Shown here: one piece after another, positions 24,620 to 33,493 of the stretch
How positions within the stretch are numbered: position 1 is the first letter of the stretch
Layout: the number at the start of each line of letters is the position of its first letter
Assembly: GCA_050010595.1 (NCBI GenBank)
Contig: JBEKKS010000018.1
Location: forward strand, 1 to 49,948
Direction: 5' to 3'
DNA: 49,948 nt
Source of the DNA: Palsa-513 sp050010595
GTDB taxonomy: Bacteria; Actinomycetota; Thermoleophilia; Solirubrobacterales; Solirubrobacteraceae
The notes under the pieces: generated by a model
The model's database searches: none
What the model saw: the letters and a program-made list of their open reading frames with translations, nothing else
Told to the model about the DNA's origin: nothing
Translations under genes and position numbers: made by a program

Positions 24620-24895
24620 CGCTGCTCCTTGCGTCGAGGGTAGCTCTGCTAGCCGGTCTGCTGGACACGCTCGACCGGTTGTTATGTATCGGTCGCGGTC
24701 GGCTTCGACGTTAGGTGGCGATCCGCCACTGGACAGTCGGGCAGACCGGGCAGGCTCCGCAACTCGTACCTAGGACGAAGGTTGGGGGCACGGCCTGCAT
24801 GCGTGTCGCGACGCGTCCGCAGGCCACTGCTGTTGAGCTGAAGGTACGGCCCGGGCGGCCACGGGCAAGGCTTAGTGCTGGGGTCGGCTCGTGCC

Positions 24896-25468
24896 TCAGC
24901 TCGCGGTGACCGCGAAGTTCTGCAGGGTCGCGGCGCCGCCGGCTTGCACGAGGTTGCAGGTGGCCTTGATTCCCGTCGGGTTCGTGATCTGAGCTGGCTC
25001 AGCCTCGATGTCCTGCCACGTGAAGAAGCCCTTCGCGCTGCTGTAGGACTTGTTGAAGCGTCCGGACACTCCCCAATGGATGTCGCTGCCCGAAAAGCCC
25101 GCGTGCTGCGGGTAGAAGGAGCGCTCGGGCGCGGACGGGTTGCCTGGGAGCAGCGCCACCGCACCGCTGACCGTCCCCGATGTCGTGCTCGAATAGATCT
25201 CCGAGCCGTCGCACGTCGTCGGCACGTCGCTCCAGGTGATCCTCACCCTCGTCGCCTTGCCGTCCTTGAAGCTCGCCTTGATCGCAATCGTCCCGCCCCC
25301 GGCGATCGACCCGCTGTAGTCGCGCGTCGAGGCGTATGCCGGCGCTGCAGTGGCAACGCTGAGCACGGCCGCGAGAGCGGCCACGCGACGCGGTAGCGCG
25401 GCGCCGTGGTCGCGGCGAACCCGATTGCGACGCACGTCGTCCGCAAGGTTCCAAATCGTCGACATCAC
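24896..25468 (-). CDS. Secreted beta-rich protein of unknown function
   Basis: 190 residues. A basic N-terminus is followed by the hydrophobic segment VAALAAVLSVATAAPAYAS, a signal peptide with cleavage after AYA. The mature part starts TRDYSGSIAGGGTIAIKASFKDGKAT, a beta-strand-rich pattern I recall from other uncharacterised exported actinobacterial proteins, with two Cys (TTCDGS, ATCNLV). The predicted soluble domain is about 145 residues. It is divergent from the BNR-like propeller gene across 239 bases that should hold both promoters. Confidence 0.75.
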   Translation of the reverse strand: MMSTIWNLADDVRRNRVRRDHGAALPRRVAALAAVLSVATAAPAYASTRDYSGSIAGGGTIAIKASFKDGKATRVRITWSDVPTTCDGSEIYSSTTSGTVSGAVALLPGNPSAPERSFYPQHAGFSGSDIHWGVSGRFNKSYSSAKGFFTWQDIEAEPAQITNPTGIKATCNLVQAGGAATLQNFAVTAS

Positions 25469-25707
25469 CGCACCCTCCGATCGAACGCCGGGCTATAGCA
25501 ACTGCGTTCTTCAACTTACGGGCCTGCCGTCAGATGAACGTCACACTACGAGTGAGCAAGGAGCGCCTTCCCAGCCACGCGCTATTCGTGACCGCTTGGC
25601 GCCATGACGCGCGCGCGTGGCGCCCAAGTCGGCGCGCGCGACCGCGCGCTGCGCTAGCCTCCAGGCGCTGCTCGGCCGTCAGAGAGACTAGGACAGGGGG
25701 TTCTAAG

Positions 25708-26991
25708 ATGCCGGCACGATCTCGCCACGGGGGCCTTGGCCGCCGCGCGGTCTTCGCTCTCGCACTGCTCGTCGCTACGACGATGACGACGGCTGCCGCA
25801 CAGGCGAAGAACCTCTATACGCTCGACAAGGCAGCCGATTCCAGCGGGCCGGTCGTTGTCGATGCTGCCGGCAACGGCTACATCACGTGGCTTCGGAAGG
25901 CTTCGTCATCGTCGGCCCCGGACTCGGTGATGTTCTGCAAGATCCCCGTGAACGGCCGCTGTACGACGCCGGTCACGCTGCCGCTACCAGCGGCGTCCAA
26001 CGACAGCGATGGCGGCACGAGCCAGCCGTATGTCGCGCTCGCTGCCGGCAATGAGGTGTGGGTCGTCGCTCCGCGTTACGTCCTCGACGACATCGTCTAC
26101 TGGGTCTCGACGAACGGCGGGCAGACCTTCAGCGCACCGGTCGACGTAAACGCCCCGAACGACTATGCGGGCGAGACAAGCGTTGACGGCGTGCTGCTCG
26201 AGCCCAACGAGCCCTACCTGACCGAAACCCCGCCGGTCGCTTACTTCGACATCGCCTCGAGCAACCCGGGGGTCGGTTATTCGTGGCTGCCGACCAACCT
26301 CGTCGGCGGCGGCAGCCAGATGACCGGCTTCGAGTTCACCAACCCCGGAGCCGGCGGGGTCGGAGGCGCGAGCATCGGCCAGCAGCCTGACGGCTTTCCG
26401 CTCGAGGCCTATTGGAACCTCAGTACTCCCTCTCAGGTCTACTTCTACCGTCAGACGACTGGGAACGGCACGGTCGCGCAGCCGATCGACGCTTGGACGA
26501 GCAGTTCGACGCTTGTCGGTGACGGCTATCTGCCGCAGCTCGCCAGCGGCCCAAAGGGCCTCTTCCTTGCCTACGAGGCCTACCCCGCCGGCAAGTTGAA
26601 CGACACGCCATCCGTGCTCAACGTCGAGCAGTTCAACCCGACCACAAACACCTTCGGCGCTGCCAAGACGCTCGTGACCGACCCGCAGGCCGACACCTCA
26701 CTTCACGATGGCGGCACGATCAACGAGAACGCGAGCACTGGCGACGTCGCAGTCGTATGGCCGAAGTTCAGCAGCGCTGGCGGCGGTGAGATGCGCCTCT
26801 GGGTGTCGACCAACGGCGGCACGAGCTTCACGAACAAGGGGACCATCGCCAAGTTCGGCGACAGCTACAGCGGGTCTGCCAACCTTGCGCTCAACAGCAG
26901 CGGCGGCGGGTTCCTGACATGGCAGGACGGCGCCGGTCTCGAAGTCGCCGACCTCGCCTCGAACGCCCCGCGCAAGCACAAGAAGCACTAG
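25708..26991 (+). CDS. Secreted sialidase-like (BNR-repeat) beta-propeller protein
   Basis: 427 residues. I chose the ATG at 25708 because AGGGGG lies eight bases upstream and a signal peptide follows directly (residues 1-34, ending AAAQA). BNR/Asp-box-like turns are visible: VYWVSTNGGQTFSAPV and LWVSTNGGTSFTNKG, with propeller strands between them such as VVVDAAGNGYITWL and ANLALNSSGGGFLTW. It probably folds as a six-bladed propeller. Catalytic residues of a sialidase were not identified, so binding or structural roles are as likely. The C-terminus is very basic (APRKHKKH). Confidence 0.8.
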   Translation: MPARSRHGGLGRRAVFALALLVATTMTTAAAQAKNLYTLDKAADSSGPVVVDAAGNGYITWLRKASSSSAPDSVMFCKIPVNGRCTTPVTLPLPAASNDSDGGTSQPYVALAAGNEVWVVAPRYVLDDIVYWVSTNGGQTFSAPVDVNAPNDYAGETSVDGVLLEPNEPYLTETPPVAYFDIASSNPGVGYSWLPTNLVGGGSQMTGFEFTNPGAGGVGGASIGQQPDGFPLEAYWNLSTPSQVYFYRQTTGNGTVAQPIDAWTSSSTLVGDGYLPQLASGPKGLFLAYEAYPAGKLNDTPSVLNVEQFNPTTNTFGAAKTLVTDPQADTSLHDGGTINENASTGDVAVVWPKFSSAGGGEMRLWVSTNGGTSFTNKGTIAKFGDSYSGSANLALNSSGGGFLTWQDGAGLEVADLASNAPRKHKKH

Positions 26992-27076
26992 GCGGCGGCG
27001 CCGCGCAACTGACGCGCCCGTTCACCGATGAGACAACGCCTCACCGATGCCCACACCCAGGTAGCCCCACCCGGGC

Positions 27077-27361
27077 GTGCGAGTGTCGGGATTGTGGGAC
27101 CCTGAGTCCATCGCCCAGTCCGTAGACACAATCATCGATGTGGTCGTGGGATCGGTGCTCGTGCTGAGCAGCAGCGTTTTGTTCGTCAACCCGGCGAGCG
27201 TTCGTGGGCGCCTCTTTCGGATTCGGGGTGCTGTCTTGAGTCGCCTGCTGCGACGGCAGGTGACGGGCGGCGCGAGGTACTTCGACCGGCGCTGGCCCTG
27301 GTTGGCCTTCCTGGTGATAGGGCTCGCACTGGCCGCTGTCGGGATTGCAAAGCTGGATTAG
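27077..27361 (+). CDS. Small two-helix membrane protein
   Basis: 94 residues from a GTG; another GTG at 27083 and a TTG at 27092 are possible starts. Two hydrophobic segments (TIIDVVVGSVLVLSSSVLFV and WLAFLVIGLALAAVGIA) flank a basic loop rich in Arg. No ribosome site is clear and no family recognised. The hydrophobic pattern and lack of a better frame make it plausible but not certain. Confidence 0.45.
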   Translation: MRVSGLWDPESIAQSVDTIIDVVVGSVLVLSSSVLFVNPASVRGRLFRIRGAVLSRLLRRQVTGGARYFDRRWPWLAFLVIGLALAAVGIAKLD

Positions 27362-27412
27362 CTGCCTCAGCCTCGCCAGATGCCGATCACGGTCGCCGCG
27401 GTGCCGTGACCA

Positions 27413-27742
27413 TCAACCGTGCGTCGCCCGGGGTCGCAGCGTCGCTAGCACTAGATGTTTCTGGCGATCGGTCATCGATCCGATCGTCTTGCTCTCCGAC
27501 AGCGGGATCGCCCTCAGAAACCAACGACAGCGGGCGCGGCCCCAGCCGCGCTGGCTCATCAGCAGGTCGATGACGGGCATGCTCTGGATCTCCGGCGCGC
27601 CGCTGAGGAGCGCTTGCTCGGTACTCGTCACGCCGGTCGCGATCTCCCGCTTCAGCGCTGCCCGCACGACTCGAACCTCGTTGGCGCGCTGGAGCGCCTG
27701 CAAGCGTTGCACGCTGTCGGGCGCAGCCGTTGTCGTCGTCAT
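27413..27742 (-). CDS. Actinobacterial integration-host-factor-like DNA-binding protein
   Basis: 109 residues from the ATG at 27742, fixed by AGGAGG six bases upstream. The sequence follows the mycobacterial-type IHF plan: an N-terminal basic helix (LQALQRANEVRVVRAALKRE), a Gly turn, a helix with PVIDLLMSQ, the DNA-backbone-binding helix-two-turn-helix GWGRARCRWFL, and the closing GSMTDRQKHLVLATL. mIHF is a nucleoid protein in actinobacteria and needed for phage integration. This copy is diverged and has an extended tail, so it may be a paralog with a special role rather than the essential mihF. Confidence 0.75.
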   Translation of the reverse strand: MTTTTAAPDSVQRLQALQRANEVRVVRAALKREIATGVTSTEQALLSGAPEIQSMPVIDLLMSQRGWGRARCRWFLRAIPLSESKTIGSMTDRQKHLVLATLRPRATHG

Positions 27743-28142
27743 GATTGCCCTCCTGGCACCGCCGAGCATGTAAGCGCCTCACTACAGCCCTCGCCCCGCG
27801 GGGCGGCTGACCCGGCGTGGCCGAGGTCCCGCCAACGGCCTGAGGTGGAAGGACTGAGAACGGACGAGAGCTTCATGTTGACCTCCGAGACGGGGATGTG
27901 CGCTCGAAAGTCAAATGGAGCTACCGGTCCCTTGGCGCCGATCCCACCATCCGCCCTTCGACGCCCACGCTACAGCTTCGAAGCGCATGTCTTGCGAGTC
28001 TCGAACAACTTTCTTGCCGCGAATTGGGGGATCTTGCGCCGCAGCGGCGACAGTTGCATTCATCGAAACCCAGCGCGTCGCAGATGCGGTTAGGACGGGG
28101 GAGTGGTGAGCCAGCCGATTGACTCCAAGTCGCGCGAGCGCG
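27743..28142. other. 400-base gap without a supported gene
   Basis: This lies upstream of the IHF-like gene and downstream of the DUF2007-like gene. It contains a GC palindrome GCCCCGCGGGGC near 27790 and ends of leader DNA. No reading frame here has a ribosome site or recognisable product. A 10-base match to the 3' end of the nearby tRNA-Ala (AATGGAGCTA at 27914) is too short to call an attachment site. Confidence 0.5.
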
Positions 28143-28412
28143 TCACTCGAGGTTGTCGATGATCTCGTTCGCGCGCGACCACTGGTCGGGCGGAACGACA
28201 AGGTAGACATCGCCGCGACCGAATCGGTCGAGCGGGTGGTCGGCAGCGCAAACAGCCTCGACGCCCATGCTGCGCAGCTGGTCACGCCACGCCAACGCGG
28301 TCGTCTCTTCATCGAACGTGCTGACGGTTTCCCAATTCTCGACTCGTGGGTCGCCAATGAGCACGGCCGGCTCCCGCACTGCGCGGCGCCTACGAGACCA
28401 AGGGGTGGGCAT
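28143..28412 (-). CDS. DUF2007-like small protein
   Basis: 89 residues. After a basic start, the pattern ENWETVSTFDEETTALAWRDQLRSMGVEAV followed by DVYLVVPPDQWSRANEIIDNLE fits the DUF2007 ferredoxin-like fold, annotated in Pfam as a putative prokaryotic signal-transducing domain. It has a strand, a helix with W..L...G, and a closing helix. It is soluble, with no membrane segment. The true start may be downstream of the Arg-rich stretch. It stands alone between the gap and tRNA-Ala. Confidence 0.65.
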   Translation of the reverse strand: MPTPWSRRRRAVREPAVLIGDPRVENWETVSTFDEETTALAWRDQLRSMGVEAVCAADHPLDRFGRGDVYLVVPPDQWSRANEIIDNLE

Positions 28413-28532
28413 GCTTGGAGCCTACGCCGCAAGGCCGGACCTATCCGGGCTCGCTGCTGGGCGCAACGGACTGGGCGGCGCCGCACCAAAACGGCGGCCG
28501 GTCGGCCTGCCGGTACCGGCCAGTCGCACCAA

Positions 28533-28605
<73 letters not shown>

Positions 28606-28694
28606 GCAAGTCGCGTGCCGCGCTTAGCGGCACGCGCCATGTTACAACGACCCGTCGGGCCGATCACCGCGCGCAACGCGCCCGTCGCCGGGCC

Positions 28695-30107
28695 TCAGGC
28701 CGCCACCGCGTCGCTCGCGCCGGCGGGCACAGTCGCGGCGGTCGAGCGCGCCTCCCAGGGCACTAGTGCGACGAGCACCGCGAAGAGCGCGAGCACGGCC
28801 GAGCCGACCCAGACCGCCGGCACGAGCCCGTCCAGGAACGCGGCGTGGGTCGCGTAGCTTCCGTGGGCAGCGAACACGCTCGCCAGGACCGCCACGCCGA
28901 ACACGCCGCCGACCTCGCGGATCGTGTTTGTCGCGCCCGAGGCTTGGCCCGCCTGCTGGGCGTGGACGGCGGCCAGCACCGCATTTGCGGATGGGGCGAA
29001 GAAGAGGCCCATTCCGCTGCCGGCGAGGACGAACGGAAGCAGCAGCGTCGTGTAAGGGGTAGTCGTGCTCGCTGTCGCCGCCAGCAGGCTGAGCGCCAGC
29101 GCCTGTGAGGCAAGCCCGGCGACGAGGAACGGGCGGGCGCCGAAGCGCGCCGAGAGGACGCCCGCGATCGGCGCGACGATCATCGTCGCTCCCGTCCACG
29201 CCAACAGCTTCAACCCTGCCTGCAGCGCGCTGTTGTGGAGCACGACCTGCAGGTCCTGCGTGAGGAAGAAGATCGAGCCGAACATGCCGAAGTACATCGC
29301 GAGCGAGGCCGCGTTGGTTACCGCGAAGCTGCGCTTGGCAAAGAAGCTCATCGGCAGCATCGGCTGCTCGGTCTGCAACTCCCAGACGACGAACGCGCAA
29401 AGCAGCAAGGCGCCGGCGCTGAGCGCGGCGATCACGGTCGGATTGGTGAAGCCGACGGTCTGTGAGTGCACGAGGCCGTAGACGATGCCGAGCAGTCCGA
29501 GCGAACCGAGCGTGAGACCGCGCAGGTCGAGTTGCCCGTAGGGACCGTGGCTCTCCTGCAGGCCGCGGGCGGCGAACGGCAGCAGCGCGAGGCCGACCGG
29601 GACGTTGATCAGGAAGATCCAGTGCCAGTTGAGCGTGCTGATCACCGCGCCGCCGACGAGTGGCCCGAGCGCGACCGCGGTGCCGCCGATCGCTGACCAC
29701 ACGCCGATCGCGGCGCCACGCCGCTCCGCCGGGAACGCCTCGGCGAGCAGCGTCAGCGTCAGCGGCGTCGCAATCGCCGCACCCGCGCCCTGTACCGCCC
29801 GCGCGACAATCAACAGGCCCGTCGTTGGAGCGAATGCGGCAGCCGCCGAGGCGACGGTGAAGAGAGCGAGCCCGGCGACGAACACGCGCCGGCGGCCGAG
29901 GCGATCGCCGAGCGCAGCGCCGGTCAGCAGCAGGACGGCGTAGCTCAGCGTGTAGGCGTTGACCGTCCACTCGAGCGCCTGAACCGAGCTCCCGAACGAG
30001 TGGCGGATGCTCGGTAGCGCGACCGTCACGACGAGATTGTCAAGCGCGACCATGAACAGTGCCAGCGACACCACGATCAGCGTCCGACGCTCCGTTGAAC
30101 GACCCAC
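28695..30107 (-). CDS. MFS drug exporter of the DHA2 (EmrB/QacA) family
   Basis: 470 residues from the GTG at 30107, chosen because GGGAGG lies six bases upstream and the first TM helix follows after a short basic stretch. The DHA2 motifs are present: DNLVVTVALPSIRHSFG in helix 1, GDRLGRRRVF (motif A), and the proline/glycine motif C region GGTAVALGPLVGGAVIS. The overall length and hydrophobicity fit 14 helices. It likely exports drugs or toxic compounds in exchange for protons. Its promoter carries two operator-like sites, so expression is probably held off by a repressor encoded elsewhere. Confidence 0.93.
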   Translation of the reverse strand: MGRSTERRTLIVVSLALFMVALDNLVVTVALPSIRHSFGSSVQALEWTVNAYTLSYAVLLLTGAALGDRLGRRRVFVAGLALFTVASAAAAFAPTTGLLIVARAVQGAGAAIATPLTLTLLAEAFPAERRGAAIGVWSAIGGTAVALGPLVGGAVISTLNWHWIFLINVPVGLALLPFAARGLQESHGPYGQLDLRGLTLGSLGLLGIVYGLVHSQTVGFTNPTVIAALSAGALLLCAFVVWELQTEQPMLPMSFFAKRSFAVTNAASLAMYFGMFGSIFFLTQDLQVVLHNSALQAGLKLLAWTGATMIVAPIAGVLSARFGARPFLVAGLASQALALSLLAATASTTTPYTTLLLPFVLAGSGMGLFFAPSANAVLAAVHAQQAGQASGATNTIREVGGVFGVAVLASVFAAHGSYATHAAFLDGLVPAVWVGSAVLALFAVLVALVPWEARSTAATVPAGASDAVAA

Positions 30108-30129
30108 AGTCCACCTCCCAGGCGCGATA

Positions 30130-30174
30130 GTGACTAGACACTCACAAAATAGTGACTCATCACTCACCTGTCAA
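30130..30174 (-). promoter_or_regulatory. Exporter promoter with two 16-bp operators 22 bp apart
   Basis: On the minus strand the promoter reads TTGACA (30174-30169), 17 bases, TATTTT (30151-30146). Two near-identical imperfect palindromes, GTGACT-N4-ACTCAC, lie at 30152-30167 (filling the spacer) and 30130-30145 (just past the -10, over the transcription start). They match at 13 of 16 positions and are 22 bp apart, two helical turns, so two repressor dimers could bind one face of the DNA. Confidence 0.75.
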
Positions 30175-30217
30175 GGGGATTGGCGTCGCCCCGAATAGAC
30201 TGGGCGGCGACCGGCAA

Positions 30218-30949
30218 ATGGCGACCTTCATCCTTGTCCATGGGGCGTTCGCCGGCGGGTGGTGCTGGGAGCCGGTTGCCGAGCTGCTCGAGCGCGAAGG
30301 CCACGATGTCAGGGCGCCCGACCTCCCAGGCTCGGGGCGCGACAGGACGCCCGTCGGCGATGTATCACTGCAGCGCTACGTCGAGCGCGTCTGCGAAGAG
30401 CTCGCGGACGCCGGTGAGCTTGCGATCCTCGTCGGCCATGGCCTCGGGGGCATCGTCATCACCCAGGTCGCGGCGCGCGAGCCAGAGCGGATCGCCCGGC
30501 TCGTCTACCTCGCCGCGTTCCTCCCGCGGGACGGTCAGTCGCTACTCGACCTCACGCGGCTGCCCGAGAACGCCGACGACCAGGTATCGCCCAACCTGAT
30601 GATCGAGGGCGAGGTCGGCGTGCTGAGCGAGAAAGCGATGGCCGGCGCGCTGCTCAACTGCGCGCCGCGGCGCCAGCTCGACTGGGCGCTCCAGCTCACG
30701 CGCCCGCAGCCGCTCGCCCCACTCGGGACACCCGTCACGCTCGGCGCGCGGGCGCCGGCCGCTGCCGACCGCGTCTACGTCTACTGCCTGCGCGACCACG
30801 CGATCCCGCTCGCGCTGCAGCGGCGAATGGTCGAGCAGAGCCCCTGCGCGAGCACGTACGAGATCGACACCGATGACTGGCCGTTCCTGTCGCGGCCGAG
30901 CTCGGTAGCTCGCGTGCTCGAGGCGGCCGCCGCCGGTGAGCCCGGATAA
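30218..30949 (+). CDS. Alpha/beta-hydrolase-fold protein lacking catalytic Ser and His
   Basis: 243 residues from the ATG at 30218. The fold matches the methylesterase/hydroxynitrile-lyase-like branch: FILVHGAFAGGWCWE at the oxyanion loop, APDLPGSGRDRTP, LVGHGLGGIVITQVA at the nucleophile elbow, LVYLAAFLPRDGQSLLDL, and the C-terminal VYVYCLRDHAIPLALQRRM. The nucleophile is Gly75 (GHGLGG instead of GHSxGG). The catalytic His position is Asp220 (TDDWPF instead of TDHxPF). The acidic residue in CLRD remains. Hydrolysis is therefore unlikely; it may bind a ligand. It is divergent from the DHA2 exporter across the operator region. Confidence 0.88.
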   Translation: MATFILVHGAFAGGWCWEPVAELLEREGHDVRAPDLPGSGRDRTPVGDVSLQRYVERVCEELADAGELAILVGHGLGGIVITQVAAREPERIARLVYLAAFLPRDGQSLLDLTRLPENADDQVSPNLMIEGEVGVLSEKAMAGALLNCAPRRQLDWALQLTRPQPLAPLGTPVTLGARAPAAADRVYVYCLRDHAIPLALQRRMVEQSPCASTYEIDTDDWPFLSRPSSVARVLEAAAAGEPG

Positions 30950-30960
30950 CCTGGGTGCCG

Positions 30961-33405
30961 ATGACCGATCAGCATTACGACCCGAGCGAGATCGAACCGC
31001 GCTGGCAGGCAGTTTGGGCACAGGAGCGCACCTGGGAGGTCTCCAACGCCCAGGCGGGCGAGCGTCCGCGCTCCTACGTGCTCGAGATGCTGCCCTACCC
31101 GAGCGGCGAGCCGCACATCGGCCATCTCAAGGTCTACTCGGTTGGTGACGCGATCGCTCACTTCCGCCGCCGTTGCGGCGATGAGGTGCTGCACCCGATG
31201 GGCTATGACGCGTTCGGCCTGCCGGCCGAGAACAACGCGATCGCGACCGGGGTGCACCCGCGCGATGCGACGAACGCGTCGATCGCCTCCTTCCAGCGCC
31301 AGTTCCGTGAGTGGGGGATCTCGATCGACTGGTCGCGCGAGCTCGCAACCTGCGATCCGCGCTACTACCGCTGGACGCAGTGGATCTTTCTCGAGCTCTT
31401 CAAGGCCGGTCTCGCCGAGCGCCGCGAGGCGGCGGTCAAGTGGTGCCCGCACGACCAGACGGTGCTGGCCAACGAGCAGGTGATCGACGGGCGCTGCGAG
31501 CGCTGCGGCGCGGTCGTCGAGCTGCGCCAGCTCGAGCAGTGGTTCTTCAAGATCACCGACTACGCGCAGCGCCTACTCGACGATCTCGCGACGATCGACT
31601 GGCCCGAGCACGTCAAGACGATGCAGCGCAACTGGATCGGCCGCTCGGAGGGCGCACGGGTCGCGTTCCACCAGCCCGACCTCGACGTCGACTACCCGGT
31701 CTTCACGACACGCCCCGACACCCTGTTCGGCGCGACCTTCTTCGTGATGGCGCCCGAGCACCCGGACGTGCTGCGACTCGCAGCGGGCACCGAGCACGAG
31801 CAGGAGGTCCGCGACTACGTCAACCGCGCGCTCACTGCATCGAACGCCGAGCGTGGTGCGCTCGACAAGGCGAAGACGGGGGTGCCGCTCGGGCGCAGCG
31901 TGCTCAACCCGGTCAACGGCGAGTCGATCCCGATGTTTGTCGCCGACTACGTGCTGATGGAGTACGGGACCGGCGCGATCATGGCGGTGCCCGCCCACGA
32001 CGAGCGCGACTACGACTTCGCGCGGGCTTACGGCCTCGAGGTGCGCCGCGTGGTCGAGGGCGGCGAGCTGCCCTACGGCGGCGAGGGTCCGCTCACGAAC
32101 TCGGGCGCCGATTTTGATGGCCTCCCTAACCGGGAGGCAAAGTCGAAGATCATCGCCTGGCTCGAGGCGGCTGGGCGTGGCTCGGGGGCGGTCAACTTCC
32201 GCCTGCGCGACTGGCTCGTCTCGCGCCAGCGCTACTGGGGCTGCCCGATCCCGGTCGTGCACTGCGAGGGCGACTGCGGCATCGTGCCCGTTCCGGTGGA
32301 GGACCTGCCGGTGTTGCTGCCCGAGATCGAGGACTACGCGCCGAAGGGCCGCTCACCGCTCGCCGCTGCCGAGGACTGGGTCGCGACCACATGTCCTGCC
32401 TGCGGCGGCCCGGCGCGGCGCGAGACCGACACGATGGACACGTTCGTCGACTCCTCGTGGTACTTCATGCGCTACTGCGACGCGCGCAACGAGGATGCGG
32501 CCTGGGACCCGAAGGTCCTCGCCGAGTGGATGCCTGTCGATCAGTACATCGGCGGCGTCGAGCACGCGATCCTGCACTTGATGTACGCGCGCTTCTTCAC
32601 GAAGGCGCTCGCCGACCTCGGCCACCTGTCATTCCAGGAGCCGTTCGCCGCGCTCTTCACGCAGGGGATGATCACGCGCGACGGGGCGAAGATGTCGAAG
32701 TCGCGTGGCAACGTAGTCTCGCCGCAGTCGATCGTCGAACGCTACGGCGCCGACACTGCCCGCTCCTACATCCTCTTCATCGGCCCGGTCGAGCACGACG
32801 CTGACTGGTCCGACGAGGGCCTCGAGGGCGTCCACCGCTTTCTCGCGCGGCTCTGGCGCCTCGCCGCAGAGACGGCCGAGGCGACCGATGCGGTCGACCC
32901 GCCGGCCTCGCCGCAAGGCGCCGATCTCGAGCTGCTGCGCAAAGCGCACTGGGCGATCGCGAAGGTCACCTTCGATCTCGACGGTCGCTTCGCGTTCAAC
33001 ACCGCGATCTCGGCTGTGATGGAGCTCGTCAACGAGTCCTCCCGCCTGCGCTCGCAGGCGAGCGACGGCGCGCTGCGCTTCGCGCTCGCGAGCGCCGCCT
33101 CGCTGATCTTCCCGTTCGCGCCCCACACCGCCGCCGACGCCTACGAGAAGCTGACCGGCGCGCGCGTCTGGGAGCAGCCGTGGCCGGCGGCGGACCCGGC
33201 GCTGCTCGAGCGCGAGACCTACGAGCTCGTCTGTCAGGTCAACGGCAAGCTCCGCGACCGCGTGCAGGCCCCGAGCGGCAGCGACGAGGAGGAGTTGCGG
33301 GCACTGGCGCTCGCCCAGCCCAATGTCCGCGCCCACGTCGATGGCCACGAGATCGTGAAAGTCGTCGTCGTGCCCGGCAAGCTCGTGAACGTCGTCGTGC
33401 GCTAG
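30961..33405 (+). CDS. leuS: Leucyl-tRNA synthetase
   Basis: 814 residues from the ATG at 30961; a GTG at 30955 is an in-frame alternative. It is a class I aminoacyl-tRNA synthetase that charges tRNA-Leu. Signature HIGH is at residues 52-55 (PHIGHLKVYSVGD) and KMSKS at 577-581. The Cys-rich zinc loop (CPHDQTV...CERCG), the CP1 editing domain with TTRPDTLFGATFFV, GCPIPVVHC, and the anticodon-binding C-terminus ending in a VNGKLRDR module are all present. The length is near the usual 800-870. It starts 11 bases after the pseudo-hydrolase stop. Confidence 0.97.
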   Translation: MTDQHYDPSEIEPRWQAVWAQERTWEVSNAQAGERPRSYVLEMLPYPSGEPHIGHLKVYSVGDAIAHFRRRCGDEVLHPMGYDAFGLPAENNAIATGVHPRDATNASIASFQRQFREWGISIDWSRELATCDPRYYRWTQWIFLELFKAGLAERREAAVKWCPHDQTVLANEQVIDGRCERCGAVVELRQLEQWFFKITDYAQRLLDDLATIDWPEHVKTMQRNWIGRSEGARVAFHQPDLDVDYPVFTTRPDTLFGATFFVMAPEHPDVLRLAAGTEHEQEVRDYVNRALTASNAERGALDKAKTGVPLGRSVLNPVNGESIPMFVADYVLMEYGTGAIMAVPAHDERDYDFARAYGLEVRRVVEGGELPYGGEGPLTNSGADFDGLPNREAKSKIIAWLEAAGRGSGAVNFRLRDWLVSRQRYWGCPIPVVHCEGDCGIVPVPVEDLPVLLPEIEDYAPKGRSPLAAAEDWVATTCPACGGPARRETDTMDTFVDSSWYFMRYCDARNEDAAWDPKVLAEWMPVDQYIGGVEHAILHLMYARFFTKALADLGHLSFQEPFAALFTQGMITRDGAKMSKSRGNVVSPQSIVERYGADTARSYILFIGPVEHDADWSDEGLEGVHRFLARLWRLAAETAEATDAVDPPASPQGADLELLRKAHWAIAKVTFDLDGRFAFNTAISAVMELVNESSRLRSQASDGALRFALASAASLIFPFAPHTAADAYEKLTGARVWEQPWPAADPALLERETYELVCQVNGKLRDRVQAPSGSDEEELRALALAQPNVRAHVDGHEIVKVVVVPGKLVNVVVR

Positions 33406-33493
33406 GCGCCCAGGCCCGGCGCAAGTCGCATTGCACTGCTCCGGCGCTCCCCATACACTGCGCCGCATCCAGGCAAGCAATTAGGAGGGCACA

